Source: Defluviitaleaceae bacterium (GTDB taxonomy: Bacteria > Bacillota_I > Bacilli_A > MOL361 > Turicibacteraceae). Taken from it: DNA of 39,424 nucleotides. A program made the translations under genes and the position numbers. The DNA lies in the NCBI GenBank assembly GCA_009778135.1, contig WRKJ01000094.1, forward strand, positions 1-39,424, read 5' to 3'. Positions 31,427 through 39,424 of the stretch are shown in pieces; the first letter of the stretch is position 1; every line of letters begins with the position of its first letter. The notes below the pieces were generated by a model, which saw only the letters and a list, made by a program, of their open reading frames with translations, was not told the DNA's origin and did not search any database.

Positions 31427-33118
31427 ATGACATTTCATGATTTTAAATACGAGCGTCCCGATTTTGAGGGTCAAAAAGAAAAATTAGCCCTTTTGATTGA
31501 AACATTTAAAGCTGCCATAGACGCGGATCATCAGCTTGACACCTTCAAAAAAATCAATAAAGAACGCGCTTATGTATCGACCATGCAAACTCTTGCCAGC
31601 ATTCGTCATTCAATTGACACCCGTGATCCGTTTTATGATGAGGAAAATACGTATTGGGATGAAGCAGGTCCCCTTTATGAAGAATTAGACAATTGGTTTT
31701 ACGACGCTTTGTTAAGTAGTCCATTTCGCGACGTGTTAGAAAGCCAAGTGGGTACCCAATTTTTTAAATTAATCGAATGTGAAAAAAGAGCCTTCTCTTC
31801 TGACATCATTGCGGATTTACAAGAAGAAAATCGTCTTGCGAGCGCGTATAGTAAATTACTGGCATCTGCGGAAATTGAATTCCAAGGTGACATTTACACA
31901 CTACCTGGATTGGCTAAATTTGCACAAGATAAAGATCGTTCTGTGAGAGAAGCAGCTTTAACTGCACGCTATGCATTTTTTACTGAGCATGAAGCAACCC
32001 TTGATGATATTTACGATCAGCTCATTCAAGTTCGATCTGACATTGCGAAGAAGCTTGGCTTCAACAATTTTACAGAGCTGGGGTATGTTCGGATGAAGCG
32101 GACAGATTATAATGCGATTGATGTGGCAAACTTCCGCAAGCAAGTGCGTGACGTGATTGTTCCTGTTGCGAGTGACATTTATGAAAAGCAGCGTGCGCGT
32201 TTAGGATTAGACAAACTTCGTTATTTTGACTTGCTTTTTGAATTTGAATCAGGCAATGCAATGCCAAAAGGCGATCCTGACTGGATTTTAGCGCAAGGGA
32301 CGAAAATGTACAGTGAGCTTTCGCCTGAAACAAAAGCGTTCTTTGACGTTATGGTTGATCAAAAGCTACTCGACCTTGTGAACAAAGATGGTAAACAAGG
32401 TGGTGGCTATTGCACGTATATTAATGATTACAAAGTGCCCTTTATTTTTTCGAATTTTAATGGGACATCTGGAGATATTGATGTGTTAACCCATGAAGCG
32501 GGACATGCTTTTCAAGTTTATCGCTCTCGTCACATTGAAATTCCTGAACTCGCTTTTCCAACTTTTGAAAGTTGTGAAATACATTCGATGAGCATGGAGT
32601 TTTTTACTTGGCCATGGATGGAACTGTTTTTTGAAACCGATGTGGAAAAGTACAAATATTCTCATCTAGCAAGTGCGCTCACGTTTATTCCTTATGGTGT
32701 GTTGGTAGATGAGTATCAACATTTTATTTATGACAATCCGACTGCGACGAAAGAAGCACGTAAAGCCGAGTGGCGTCGTCTTGAAAAGCAGTATTTACCG
32801 CATAAAGATTATGAAGGCTGTGACTACTTAGCGCGTGGTGGTTGGTGGCATGGTCAATCACATATTTTCTTATCTCCCTTCTACTACATTGATTATACGT
32901 TGGCACAAATTTGTGCGTTACAGTTCTGGAAACGAATGATGAATGAAGATCCGACTGCTTGGTCAGATTATTTAACACTTTGTGATGTAGGAGGGAGCAA
33001 ATCGTTTTTAGAGTTGATCCAGCTAGGTAACTTGAAATCGCCATTTGAAGATGGTTGTGTCTCATCCGTCATTACTGATATTAAAACTTGGTTAGACATG
33101 CCAAGAACATTGAATTAA
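31427..33118 (+). CDS. M3-family oligoendopeptidase (PepF-like zinc peptidase)
   Basis: 563 aa. The zinc motif HEAGHAFQVY starts at His356 (HExxH), with the third ligand expected in ESCEIHSMSMEFF some 25 residues on. The N-terminal helical domain and MTFHDFKYERPDFE start are typical of the M03 oligoendopeptidase group of Firmicutes. It is cytoplasmic (no signal) and cuts medium-sized peptides. It lies directly before oppDFBCA; in lactococci an M13 endopeptidase (pepO) accompanies the same opp order, so digestion of imported peptides is the likely job. GGAGAGG precedes ATG. The 219 bp after it hold only the opp promoter. Confidence 0.9.
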   Translation: MTFHDFKYERPDFEGQKEKLALLIETFKAAIDADHQLDTFKKINKERAYVSTMQTLASIRHSIDTRDPFYDEENTYWDEAGPLYEELDNWFYDALLSSPFRDVLESQVGTQFFKLIECEKRAFSSDIIADLQEENRLASAYSKLLASAEIEFQGDIYTLPGLAKFAQDKDRSVREAALTARYAFFTEHEATLDDIYDQLIQVRSDIAKKLGFNNFTELGYVRMKRTDYNAIDVANFRKQVRDVIVPVASDIYEKQRARLGLDKLRYFDLLFEFESGNAMPKGDPDWILAQGTKMYSELSPETKAFFDVMVDQKLLDLVNKDGKQGGGYCTYINDYKVPFIFSNFNGTSGDIDVLTHEAGHAFQVYRSRHIEIPELAFPTFESCEIHSMSMEFFTWPWMELFFETDVEKYKYSHLASALTFIPYGVLVDEYQHFIYDNPTATKEARKAEWRRLEKQYLPHKDYEGCDYLARGGWWHGQSHIFLSPFYYIDYTLAQICALQFWKRMMNEDPTAWSDYLTLCDVGGSKSFLELIQLGNLKSPFEDGCVSSVITDIKTWLDMPRTLN

Positions 33119-33216
33119 AGTTAGCTTATTGGAATGTGAAAAATACGTTCTGACGCTTTTGGTGTATATGGGAACAATTACATCATGAGAATTTGAAGAA
33201 AATATAGAGATACTAC

Positions 33217-33245
33217 TTGCCACCGCCGATTTTTTATGGTATCTT
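33217..33245 (+). promoter_or_regulatory. Candidate opp operon promoter
   Basis: TTGCCA (33217-33222), 17-bp spacer ending TGG (extended -10), TATCTT (33240-33245). It leaves a leader of about 85 nt. I see no other gene or terminator in 33119-33337. Confidence 0.5.
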
Positions 33246-33337
33246 ATTGGAAATCTTTTAAAAACCGCTCAAGCATAGATTTAAAACTTTTCGCTTCATG
33301 TTTTTAAAATCTGATTATATTTTAGAAAGTAGGTTGG

Positions 33338-34342
33338 ATGATGGCAGATGTTTTATTAGAACTTAAAAATCTGAAGACATCGTTTAGGGTTAAAGATGAT
33401 TACTTTGCTGCGGTGGATGATGTGACTTTAACAGTGAACAAGCGTGAAGTACTAGCAGTTGTTGGAGAATCAGGGTGTGGAAAAAGTGCCCTTGCTTATT
33501 CTATCATGAAGCTTCATACCCGTGCGCAGGTTGAAGGGAAGATTGAATTTAAAGGAGAAGACATCGTTACGGCGACGCCTGGGCGATTGACGCAACTTAG
33601 AGGAAAAGAAATGGGGATGATTTTCCAAGATTCTTTATCAGCATTAAATCCATTGATTAAAATTGGGGATCAGATCGCAGAAGCGATTTATTTACATGAT
33701 CAAAAAATTTCCAAATCAGCGTTAAAAGCGCGCGTCATGGAATTACTAACGCAAGTGGGGATTCATCGTGCAGAAAGCGTTTATATTCAATATCCGCATC
33801 AATTATCAGGCGGGATGCGACAACGCGTTGTCATTGCCATGGCCATTGCGAATAGTCCAGATTTACTCATTGCAGACGAACCAACCACTGCCCTTGATGT
33901 GACCATTCAAGCGCAGATTTTAGATTTAATTAGAAAGTTAAGAGATGATCTTGATGCGGGTGTCATTTTAATTACCCATGACCTTGGTGTTGTCGCTGAA
34001 ATGGCCGACCGTGTCGCTGTGATGTACGCAGGACAAATTGTCGAAATTGGGACTGTGTATGATGTGATGGAAAATCCACGTCATCCTTATACCCGTTCGC
34101 TGCTTCATTCTATGCCATCTGCCATTGCAAGCAAAGATGAGAAACTTCATGTCATTGAAGGCGTCGTTCCCTCTTTACCACTTATTCCAAGAGTCGGATG
34201 TCGTTTCAAAGATAGAATGGATTGGATTCCAGAATCAGCACATGAAGCCCATCCAACATTAAAAGAAATAACACCTGGACATTTCGTTCGCTGTTCATGT
34301 TATCAACATTTTCATTTTCCTGAGGAGGGTGTGAACGCATGA
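33338..34342 (+). CDS. oppD: Oligopeptide ABC transporter ATPase OppD
   Basis: 334 aa. Walker [10 protein letters not shown] near residue 47, Q-loop [15 protein letters not shown], signature [16 protein letters not shown], Walker [15 protein letters not shown], switch His [11 protein letters not shown], then the OppD/F C-terminal extension ([29 protein letters not shown]). It energises peptide import together with OppF. Two ATGs are adjacent (33338, 33341), both behind AAGTAGG. The stop overlaps the start of oppF (ATGA), so the two ATPases are coupled. Confidence 0.95.
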   Translation: MMADVLLELKNLKTSFRVKDDYFAAVDDVTLTVNKREVLAVVGESGCGKSALAYSIMKLHTRAQVEGKIEFKGEDIVTATPGRLTQLRGKEMGMIFQDSLSALNPLIKIGDQIAEAIYLHDQKISKSALKARVMELLTQVGIHRAESVYIQYPHQLSGGMRQRVVIAMAIANSPDLLIADEPTTALDVTIQAQILDLIRKLRDDLDAGVILITHDLGVVAEMADRVAVMYAGQIVEIGTVYDVMENPRHPYTRSLLHSMPSAIASKDEKLHVIEGVVPSLPLIPRVGCRFKDRMDWIPESAHEAHPTLKEITPGHFVRCSCYQHFHFPEEGVNA

Positions 34343-35256
34343 TTGAAGTTAAAGATTTAAAAGTACACTTTCCCATTCGAAAAGGATTTTTTAGAAGAGT
34401 CGTTGGTCATGTTAAAGCGGTTGATGGGATCAATTTAAACATAGAAGCTGGAAAAACATATGGTTTAGTTGGAGAATCAGGATCTGGAAAAACGACAACA
34501 GGACGTTCTATTATCGGTCTTGACCATGTAACAAGTGGTGAAATTTTGTTTGAAGGTCAAAAACTTGATTTAAGAAAGAAAGCTTCTCGAGATGTACAAA
34601 TGATTTTTCAAAATCCATTTTCATCTTTGAATCCGAAAAGACAGGTTTTAGATATTGTCGCTGAGCCACTCCGTAATTTTGAGCAGTTAACCCCAGCGCA
34701 AGAACTCGAACGGGTTCAAGAATTAATGTCCATCGTTGGTTTGAGCCCGGAATCTATTTATAAATATCCCCATGAATTTTCAGGTGGTCAACGGCAGAGA
34801 ATCGGGATTGCGCGTGCCATTGCGTTAAAGCCAAAGTTGATCATTGCAGATGAGCCTGTATCGGCATTAGATGTCTCAGTGCAAGCACAAGTTTTAAATT
34901 TCATGAAAGAAATTCAAAAAGAATTAGGACTTACTTATTTGTTTATTAGTCACGATTTGAGTGTTGTTCGGTACATGTGCGACCATATTGGGATCATGTA
35001 TAAAGGCCGCTTCGTTGAATCTGGGACTGCTGATGACATCTTTGAAAACCCGCAGCACATTTATACGAAACGTCTGCTAGGGGCAATTCCAAGTACAGAT
35101 CCACGAAAACGTGATGAGTTGATGGCGAATCGTCGTAAAGTGAATGCAGAGTTTGAGGCTTTGTCAAAACAGTATTTTGATGAAACAGGTTTGGCATACC
35201 CATTGAAGAAAATTTCAAGTACGCATGCAGTTGCGATGCTAGGAGAGGTGAAGTAA
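34339..35256 (+). CDS. oppF: Oligopeptide ABC transporter ATPase OppF
   Basis: 305 aa. Begins [20 protein letters not shown], typical of OppF. Walker A GESGSGKTT, Q-loop VQMIFQNPFSSLNPKR, signature FSGGQRQRIGIARAIA, Walker B LIIADEPVSALDVS, switch His ISHDLSVVRYM and the OppD/F end (HIYTKRLLGAIPSTDPRKR). It forms the ATPase pair with OppD. It starts 4 nt inside oppD and ends 1 nt before oppB. Confidence 0.95.
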   Translation: MIEVKDLKVHFPIRKGFFRRVVGHVKAVDGINLNIEAGKTYGLVGESGSGKTTTGRSIIGLDHVTSGEILFEGQKLDLRKKASRDVQMIFQNPFSSLNPKRQVLDIVAEPLRNFEQLTPAQELERVQELMSIVGLSPESIYKYPHEFSGGQRQRIGIARAIALKPKLIIADEPVSALDVSVQAQVLNFMKEIQKELGLTYLFISHDLSVVRYMCDHIGIMYKGRFVESGTADDIFENPQHIYTKRLLGAIPSTDPRKRDELMANRRKVNAEFEALSKQYFDETGLAYPLKKISSTHAVAMLGEVK

Positions 35257-35257
35257 A

Positions 35258-36226
35258 ATGTTGCAATTTACACTCAGACGTTTTCTTATTATGATTCCGC
35301 AGCTGATTGTGTTAAGCTTTGTCGTCTTTCTTATTGCACTCGCGATGCCGGGGGATGCTTTGACGGGTACACTAGATCCGAACCTCACAGTTGAAATGCT
35401 TGAAATACAAAGAGAATTGCTGGGATTAAATAACCCCTGGTATGTGAGGTATTGGGATTGGATTGTTGGTATTGTGACGCGATTTGACTTTGGACGTTCA
35501 TTTACTTGGCAAATGCCTGTTACAGCAATTATTGGTGAACGGCTCGGAAACACACTTCGCTTATCTACATTAACACTTGTTATCATGTATGCCATTGCGA
35601 TTCCACTGGGTATCATTAGCGGTCGCCATCATGATACATGGAAAGATAAAATCATTACTGCTTATACGTATCTTGGATTCGGAATGCCAACCATGGTTGC
35701 GGGTCTTTTACTGCTTTTCTCATTTGGATTTAATCTCGGCTGGTTCCCAACTGGCTTGAGTGTCGCCCCAGGGATGTCTCCTGATATGGGTTTACCTTAT
35801 CATCTGAGTCGGTTGCATCATTTAATTTTACCAGCTTTATCTGTGGCGCTTATTACAACAGTGGGCACCGTGCAATATCTGCGTGGTGAAATTATTGATT
35901 TAGAGCAAAGAGAATTTATTTTAACAGTGAGAGCCAAAGGTGCTGATGAAAATAGAGTCTATAATAAGCACATCTTTAGAAATGCGCTACTTCCAATTGC
36001 GGCCTTTCTGGGCTTTCAAATTGCTTTTTTGATTGGTGGGTCTGTTTTAGTCGAAACAGTTTTCAGTTTTCCGGGAATAGGTGGTCTTTTTATTGGTTCC
36101 ATAACGGGACGTGATTTTTCGGTGATGATGTCTCTTGTGTTACTGTTTGGAGCTGCAACAATTGTTGGATCATTTCTGTCAGATGTGATCATGATGATGG
36201 TTGATCCGAGAATTGAGATTGAATAG
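35258..36226 (+). CDS. oppB: Oligopeptide ABC transporter permease OppB
   Basis: 322 aa, six TM segments. The start MLQFTLRRFLIMIPQLIVLS is typical of OppB, as are DFGRSF, GERLGNTLRLSTLTLV and the EAA loop (EFILTVRAKGADENRVYNKH) that docks on the ATPases. It forms the translocation pore with OppC. AGGAGAGGTGA precedes ATG. It lies 1 nt after oppF and 11 nt before oppC. Confidence 0.94.
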   Translation: MLQFTLRRFLIMIPQLIVLSFVVFLIALAMPGDALTGTLDPNLTVEMLEIQRELLGLNNPWYVRYWDWIVGIVTRFDFGRSFTWQMPVTAIIGERLGNTLRLSTLTLVIMYAIAIPLGIISGRHHDTWKDKIITAYTYLGFGMPTMVAGLLLLFSFGFNLGWFPTGLSVAPGMSPDMGLPYHLSRLHHLILPALSVALITTVGTVQYLRGEIIDLEQREFILTVRAKGADENRVYNKHIFRNALLPIAAFLGFQIAFLIGGSVLVETVFSFPGIGGLFIGSITGRDFSVMMSLVLLFGAATIVGSFLSDVIMMMVDPRIEIE

Positions 36227-36237
36227 GAGGACATGAT

Positions 36238-37122
36238 ATGGCTAAAAAAACAACAGAGAAAAAGAAGATGTCGACACTAGAAATCTTAAAGCGTGAATTT
36301 TCTCAAGACATAGGTGCTTTAATTGCTTTAGGTGTGATTGTTATCGCAGCCTTGTTTGTCATCATTGTGCCGCTTTTTATTGACCAAGAATATATGCTTG
36401 CTGTTAATCCAAGAAGACTCAATCAACCACCGTCAGCAACACACTGGTTAGGAACAGAAATAGGTGGTCGTGATGTCTTTGCATTATTGGCTATTGGAGC
36501 GAGAAGCTCGCTTTCTATTGCTTTAGCTGTTACATTAATTTCGGGATTTGTTGGCATTTCCCTTGGGGTTACTGCTGGATACTTTGGGGGTAAATTCGAT
36601 AACATGATCATGCGAATTGTTGATTTTATTTCAACATTGCCAGCTTTGGTGATGATCATTGCGTTCTTGTCTTTGGTCTCTGGCTTTAATGTTGTTAGCT
36701 TTACCCTCATTATGTCGTTTTTCAGTTGGGCTGGGATCATGCGTCTCGTGAGAGCAAGAGCGATTCAAGAAAAAGAATTGGAATATATTCAAGCATCAAA
36801 AACATTGGGAACACCTCATTTGAAAACCATTTTCAAAGAATTATTTCCTAATATCAGTTCTGTGATGATTGTTAATATGACGCTAGCAACAGCAAGTAAT
36901 GTGGGACTTGAAACTGGCTTATCATTTTTAGGTTTTGGATTTCCTTTTGATGAGCCAAGTTTAGGCTCTTTGATTTCAGCAGCAAGTAATGCTGTTGTTT
37001 TGCAGCATCGATGGTGGATTTGGTTACCGGCTGCTTTATTCGTGTTGATTCTAATGTTGTCAATTAACACCCTTGGTCGCACGCTAAATCGAGCAACAGA
37101 TGCGAGATTGCGTCGAGGTTAA
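36238..37122 (+). CDS. oppC: Oligopeptide ABC transporter permease OppC
   Basis: 294 aa, six TM segments. OppC landmarks: HWLGTEIGGRDVFALLAIGARSSLSIA, LVRARAIQEKELEYIQASKTLG (EAA loop) and the end SINTLGRTLNRATDARLRRG. N-terminal tail of basic residues before TM1. GGAGG lies 7 nt before ATG. A strong hairpin separates it from oppA. Confidence 0.94.
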   Translation: MAKKTTEKKKMSTLEILKREFSQDIGALIALGVIVIAALFVIIVPLFIDQEYMLAVNPRRLNQPPSATHWLGTEIGGRDVFALLAIGARSSLSIALAVTLISGFVGISLGVTAGYFGGKFDNMIMRIVDFISTLPALVMIIAFLSLVSGFNVVSFTLIMSFFSWAGIMRLVRARAIQEKELEYIQASKTLGTPHLKTIFKELFPNISSVMIVNMTLATASNVGLETGLSFLGFGFPFDEPSLGSLISAASNAVVLQHRWWIWLPAALFVLILMLSINTLGRTLNRATDARLRRG

Positions 37123-37160
37123 CATTTAAATGAATGAATCCAAATGGTCAAATACGGCTT

Positions 37161-37210
37161 TTGAGAGATAGCTTTGTGGCATAAAAGTTATGTGCAAAGC
37201 TATCTCTCAA
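37161..37210 (+). promoter_or_regulatory. Large intercistronic hairpin between oppC and oppA
   Basis: TTGAGAGATAGCTTTG (37161-37176) pairs perfectly over 16 bp with CAAAGCTATCTCTCAA (37195-37210); the loop can add CATAA/TTATG. It is followed by AAACAAAACC, not a T-run, so it is not an ordinary terminator. It may protect the 5' end of oppA mRNA after processing, or partly block transcription, letting the binding protein be made in excess over the membrane parts. Confidence 0.7.
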
Positions 37211-37260
37211 AACAAAACCTATTGATCATTTGAGAAGATGATATTCGAGGAGGAATACAT

Positions 37261-39171
37261 ATGAAAAAAAGAAGTAAAATATTAGCTTTGTTTAGTTTGG
37301 TATTCTTATTATCACTATTTTTGGTCGCATGTGGTAACGGTGAAGAGGACGGTAATGAACCAACTACTGATGAACCAGCTACTGAAGAAACGACTGGAGA
37401 CAATGGAACAGGTGAGGACAATGGTGATGTTACTGGTGCTATTCTTCCACCACATATTGAAGATTTGCTTAATACGAGTATGCCTGCTACTGATGAGATG
37501 GTTGAAGGTGGGATTTTAAGATTTGCGCGTGTTATGCCGACGCCATTTGAAGGTATTTTACATTCTTTATGGGCTAATTCAGCCAATGATTCAAATATCC
37601 ACGAGTTCTTTGCTGGTGCTATTATAAGTACTGATCAAGATTTTTTATTAGAACTTGGAGATGATGCGCGTGGCGCTGCCATTCCTGAAATTTCAGAAGA
37701 TGGCTTAACGATTACGTTTACGATTCGTGATGGGGTTTATTGGCACGATGGAGAGCCTGTAACGGCACGTGACTGGCTGTTTACTTATGAAATCATGGGA
37801 AGTCCAGAATACTTGGCAGCTGGTGGGCAACGCTTTGGGCAACAAGGTGAGCGCTCAATTGTTGGGATGATGGATTTCCATGAAGGGAATGCGGATTATA
37901 TCGCAGGGATTGAAGTTATTTCAGAACGTGTGCTTTCAATTACTTATGAAGAAGTAATGCCACTTCGTACGACTTACTTCCCAAGACCGACACCTTATCA
38001 TCTTTTTGCTGACATCCCAATTGATGAAATGGAAACTCATCCACTTGTTCGTACAGATGCTGCAGTTGGATTTGGTCCATTTATCCTTGATACCATCGTC
38101 CCAGGAGAGTCAGTGACATTTACACGTAATGACAACTATTGGAGAGGAGCGCCAGTTTTAGATGGTGTTGAATTCCGAGTTGTTCATCCAAATGTCATTG
38201 GTGAAGAAATGGCAGCTGGGACTGTAGACATTGCGCACACATTCGAAGAAGGTGCTTTTCCTTATTTCAGTGACTTGTCAAATGTAACCTTCCTTAAAGA
38301 TGTTGCTTTCGTTTATAACTACGTTGGGTTTAGACTCGGCTACTGGCGTGCGGTTTATGATGAAGATGGTGAAGTCATCGGTGGAGAATCTGTATTAGAC
38401 CCAGATGCAACGATGGCAGATGTTAACTTACGTCAAGCAATGTGGATGGCAGTTGATGGTGATTTGATTGCAGAAGCGTGGTTTAATGGCTTGAGATGGG
38501 ATGCTGAGTCTTTAGTGCCACCTGCATTCAATTTGTTCCATGATCCGACAGTTAGTCGTCCACCTTATGGTTTAGATGGCGCTAATGATCTATTGGATGA
38601 CGCTGGCTTTGCTATTGTTGAAGGCTATCGTGCAAATCCTGATGGAACGCCACTTGAAATTAACTTCTTTGGTGGGGTTGCTGGAGACAGCGTTGCACAA
38701 GCATTCCACCATTATCTATTAGAGCAATGGCGTTCACTTGGTTTAAATGTGATTCCCCATTTTGATTTAGAATTCAATGCTTATAACGATTTATTTAATG
38801 TTAATGTTGATTATGATGGCATTGATGTGTTTACGGGTGCTTGGTCAACAGGAACAAACCCAAGTCCATATGGCTTATACGGACGTACAGCTGCTTTCAA
38901 CCGTTCACGTTATGTGAGTGAACGTAACGATGCGTTACTTGCTCGAATTGATTCTGCACAAGCGGCGTTAGATCCTGAATATAGAGCAGCAGCGTTTTCT
39001 GAATGGCAAGCTTATATGGCTGAAAATGCTTCATTATTCCCATTCTTATATCGATTTGCCTTTATTCCGGTTAACAACCGTGTTGTTAATTACAGAATTA
39101 ATGGAACACATACAGCCGCAGATGGTTGGCATTTGGTTGGATTTACAAGTGAAACACCATATGTAGATTAA
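37261..39171 (+). CDS. oppA: Oligopeptide-binding lipoprotein OppA
   Basis: 636 aa. The signal MKKRSKILALFSLVFLLSLF is followed by LVACGNG, so Cys24 is the lipid attachment site. An acidic Thr/Glu/Asp/Gly linker (~residues 26-60) is followed by a family-5 extracellular solute-binding domain (ITFTIRDGVYWHDGEPVTARDWLFTYE, GFGPFILDTIVPGESVTFTRNDNYWRGAPVLDGVEF, NLRQAMWMAVDGDLIAE). It captures peptides outside the cell for OppBCDF. GGAGGAAT lies 8 nt before ATG. Last gene of oppDFBCA, followed by a terminator. Confidence 0.94.
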   Translation: MKKRSKILALFSLVFLLSLFLVACGNGEEDGNEPTTDEPATEETTGDNGTGEDNGDVTGAILPPHIEDLLNTSMPATDEMVEGGILRFARVMPTPFEGILHSLWANSANDSNIHEFFAGAIISTDQDFLLELGDDARGAAIPEISEDGLTITFTIRDGVYWHDGEPVTARDWLFTYEIMGSPEYLAAGGQRFGQQGERSIVGMMDFHEGNADYIAGIEVISERVLSITYEEVMPLRTTYFPRPTPYHLFADIPIDEMETHPLVRTDAAVGFGPFILDTIVPGESVTFTRNDNYWRGAPVLDGVEFRVVHPNVIGEEMAAGTVDIAHTFEEGAFPYFSDLSNVTFLKDVAFVYNYVGFRLGYWRAVYDEDGEVIGGESVLDPDATMADVNLRQAMWMAVDGDLIAEAWFNGLRWDAESLVPPAFNLFHDPTVSRPPYGLDGANDLLDDAGFAIVEGYRANPDGTPLEINFFGGVAGDSVAQAFHHYLLEQWRSLGLNVIPHFDLEFNAYNDLFNVNVDYDGIDVFTGAWSTGTNPSPYGLYGRTAAFNRSRYVSERNDALLARIDSAQAALDPEYRAAAFSEWQAYMAENASLFPFLYRFAFIPVNNRVVNYRINGTHTAADGWHLVGFTSETPYVD

Positions 39172-39172
39172 T

Positions 39173-39226
39173 TTAATCAAAAGGAGTTAGATGAGTCAAT
39201 GCTCATACTGGCTTCTTTTTTGATTA
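39173..39226 (+). terminator. Terminator of the opp operon
   Basis: TAATCAAAAGGAG pairs with CTTCTTTTTTGATTA with small irregularities, and inside it ATGAG pairs with CTCAT. The T-run lies in the 3' arm. It starts just after the oppA stop. Confidence 0.7.
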
Positions 39227-39305
39227 GGTGGTATTTTGATAGATTTCATAAAAAATGTTGTTCTCTTTAAATGCTAAAAAAGTTTACAAGTTCGGCATTT
39301 GAATA

Positions 39306-39334
39306 TTTACAAACGCGTATGATCATGATATAAT
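39306..39334 (+). promoter_or_regulatory. Strong promoter and structured leader for a gene beyond the window
   Basis: TTTACA (39306-39311), 17-bp spacer ending TGA (extended -10), TATAAT (39329-39334). The following 80 nt have no start codon with a ribosome binding site and contain the hairpin AAACGTTGT-gggA-ACAACGTTT (about 39373-39394). I cannot match it to a known riboswitch, and it is cut by the window end. Confidence 0.7.
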
Positions 39335-39424
39335 CCCGAGTTTGACAGTTTGAGGGAAGAAAAAGGCGCCTAAACGTTGTGGGAACAACGTTTTTGAGGT
39401 TTCACAATGTCTTAAAAAGTGCGT

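Noticed and set aside
39373-39424. Known riboswitch at the right edge
   Set aside because: No purine, lysine, FMN, T-box or SAM consensus could be recognised in the short stretch available.

Overview
The window reads as chromosome of a low-GC Gram-positive bacterium of the class Bacilli, most likely in or near Lactobacillales. The grounds are A+T-rich genes with AGGAGG-type ribosome binding sites, lipobox lipoproteins, an Rgg-family regulator, an AgrD-like peptide, an opp operon in the lactococcal order D-F-B-C-A, and B. subtilis-like gene neighbourhoods (nifS divergent from nadBCA; aminotransferase / YugI-like / pgi). Placement below class is inference.

Layout. (1) 1-6188: an accessory surface region. 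It holds the end of a cohesin-like/FIVAR surface protein, five 62-bp repeats, a TasA/CalY-like secreted protein, a remnant of an Rpn-family nuclease gene, a SipW-type (Ser/His) signal peptidase and a membrane protein joining a DUF5305-like domain to two BspA-type repeat blocks. (2) 6189-8745: a visibly A+T-rich patch bounded by a 14-bp direct repeat, with a lipoprotein, a RidA/EamA pair, and C-terminal scraps of a serine protease and an alpha/beta hydrolase. (3) 8746-14163: an FtsX-like permease without an ATPase, then a cluster that looks like cell-cell signalling. An Rgg regulator is flanked on both sides by the same 23-bp element, and each copy faces outward toward a short transcript that ends in a terminator. 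Next come small ORFs, an AgrD-like 42-aa peptide with Ser in the ring position, and a LytTR regulator paired with a 7-TM protein that has no kinase domain. (4) 14164-17024: a full Rpn-family gene, a small unknown protein, tRNA-Arg with a duplicated 5' half, and a NagB with a remarkable Cys/Gly/His tail.

(5) 17085-33118: housekeeping metabolism. A heterodimeric ABC exporter; NifS-like desulfurase divergent from nadB-nadC-nadA (NAD from aspartate, with NifS presumably building the NadA cluster); PEP carboxylase (oxaloacetate, hence aspartate); an aminotransferase, an S1-domain protein and glucose-6-phosphate isomerase; an M3 oligoendopeptidase. (6) 33338-39171: oppDFBCA, oligopeptide import, next to the M3 peptidase that would digest the imported peptides. 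Opp is also the usual entry route for Rgg-type pheromones, so the importer and the Rgg cluster may be functionally linked. The window ends in a strong promoter and a structured leader for a gene that lies outside.

The most interesting parts are the Rgg cluster with its paired outward-facing elements and short ORFs (10328-11747), the AgrD-like gene (12399-12527), and the NagB tail.
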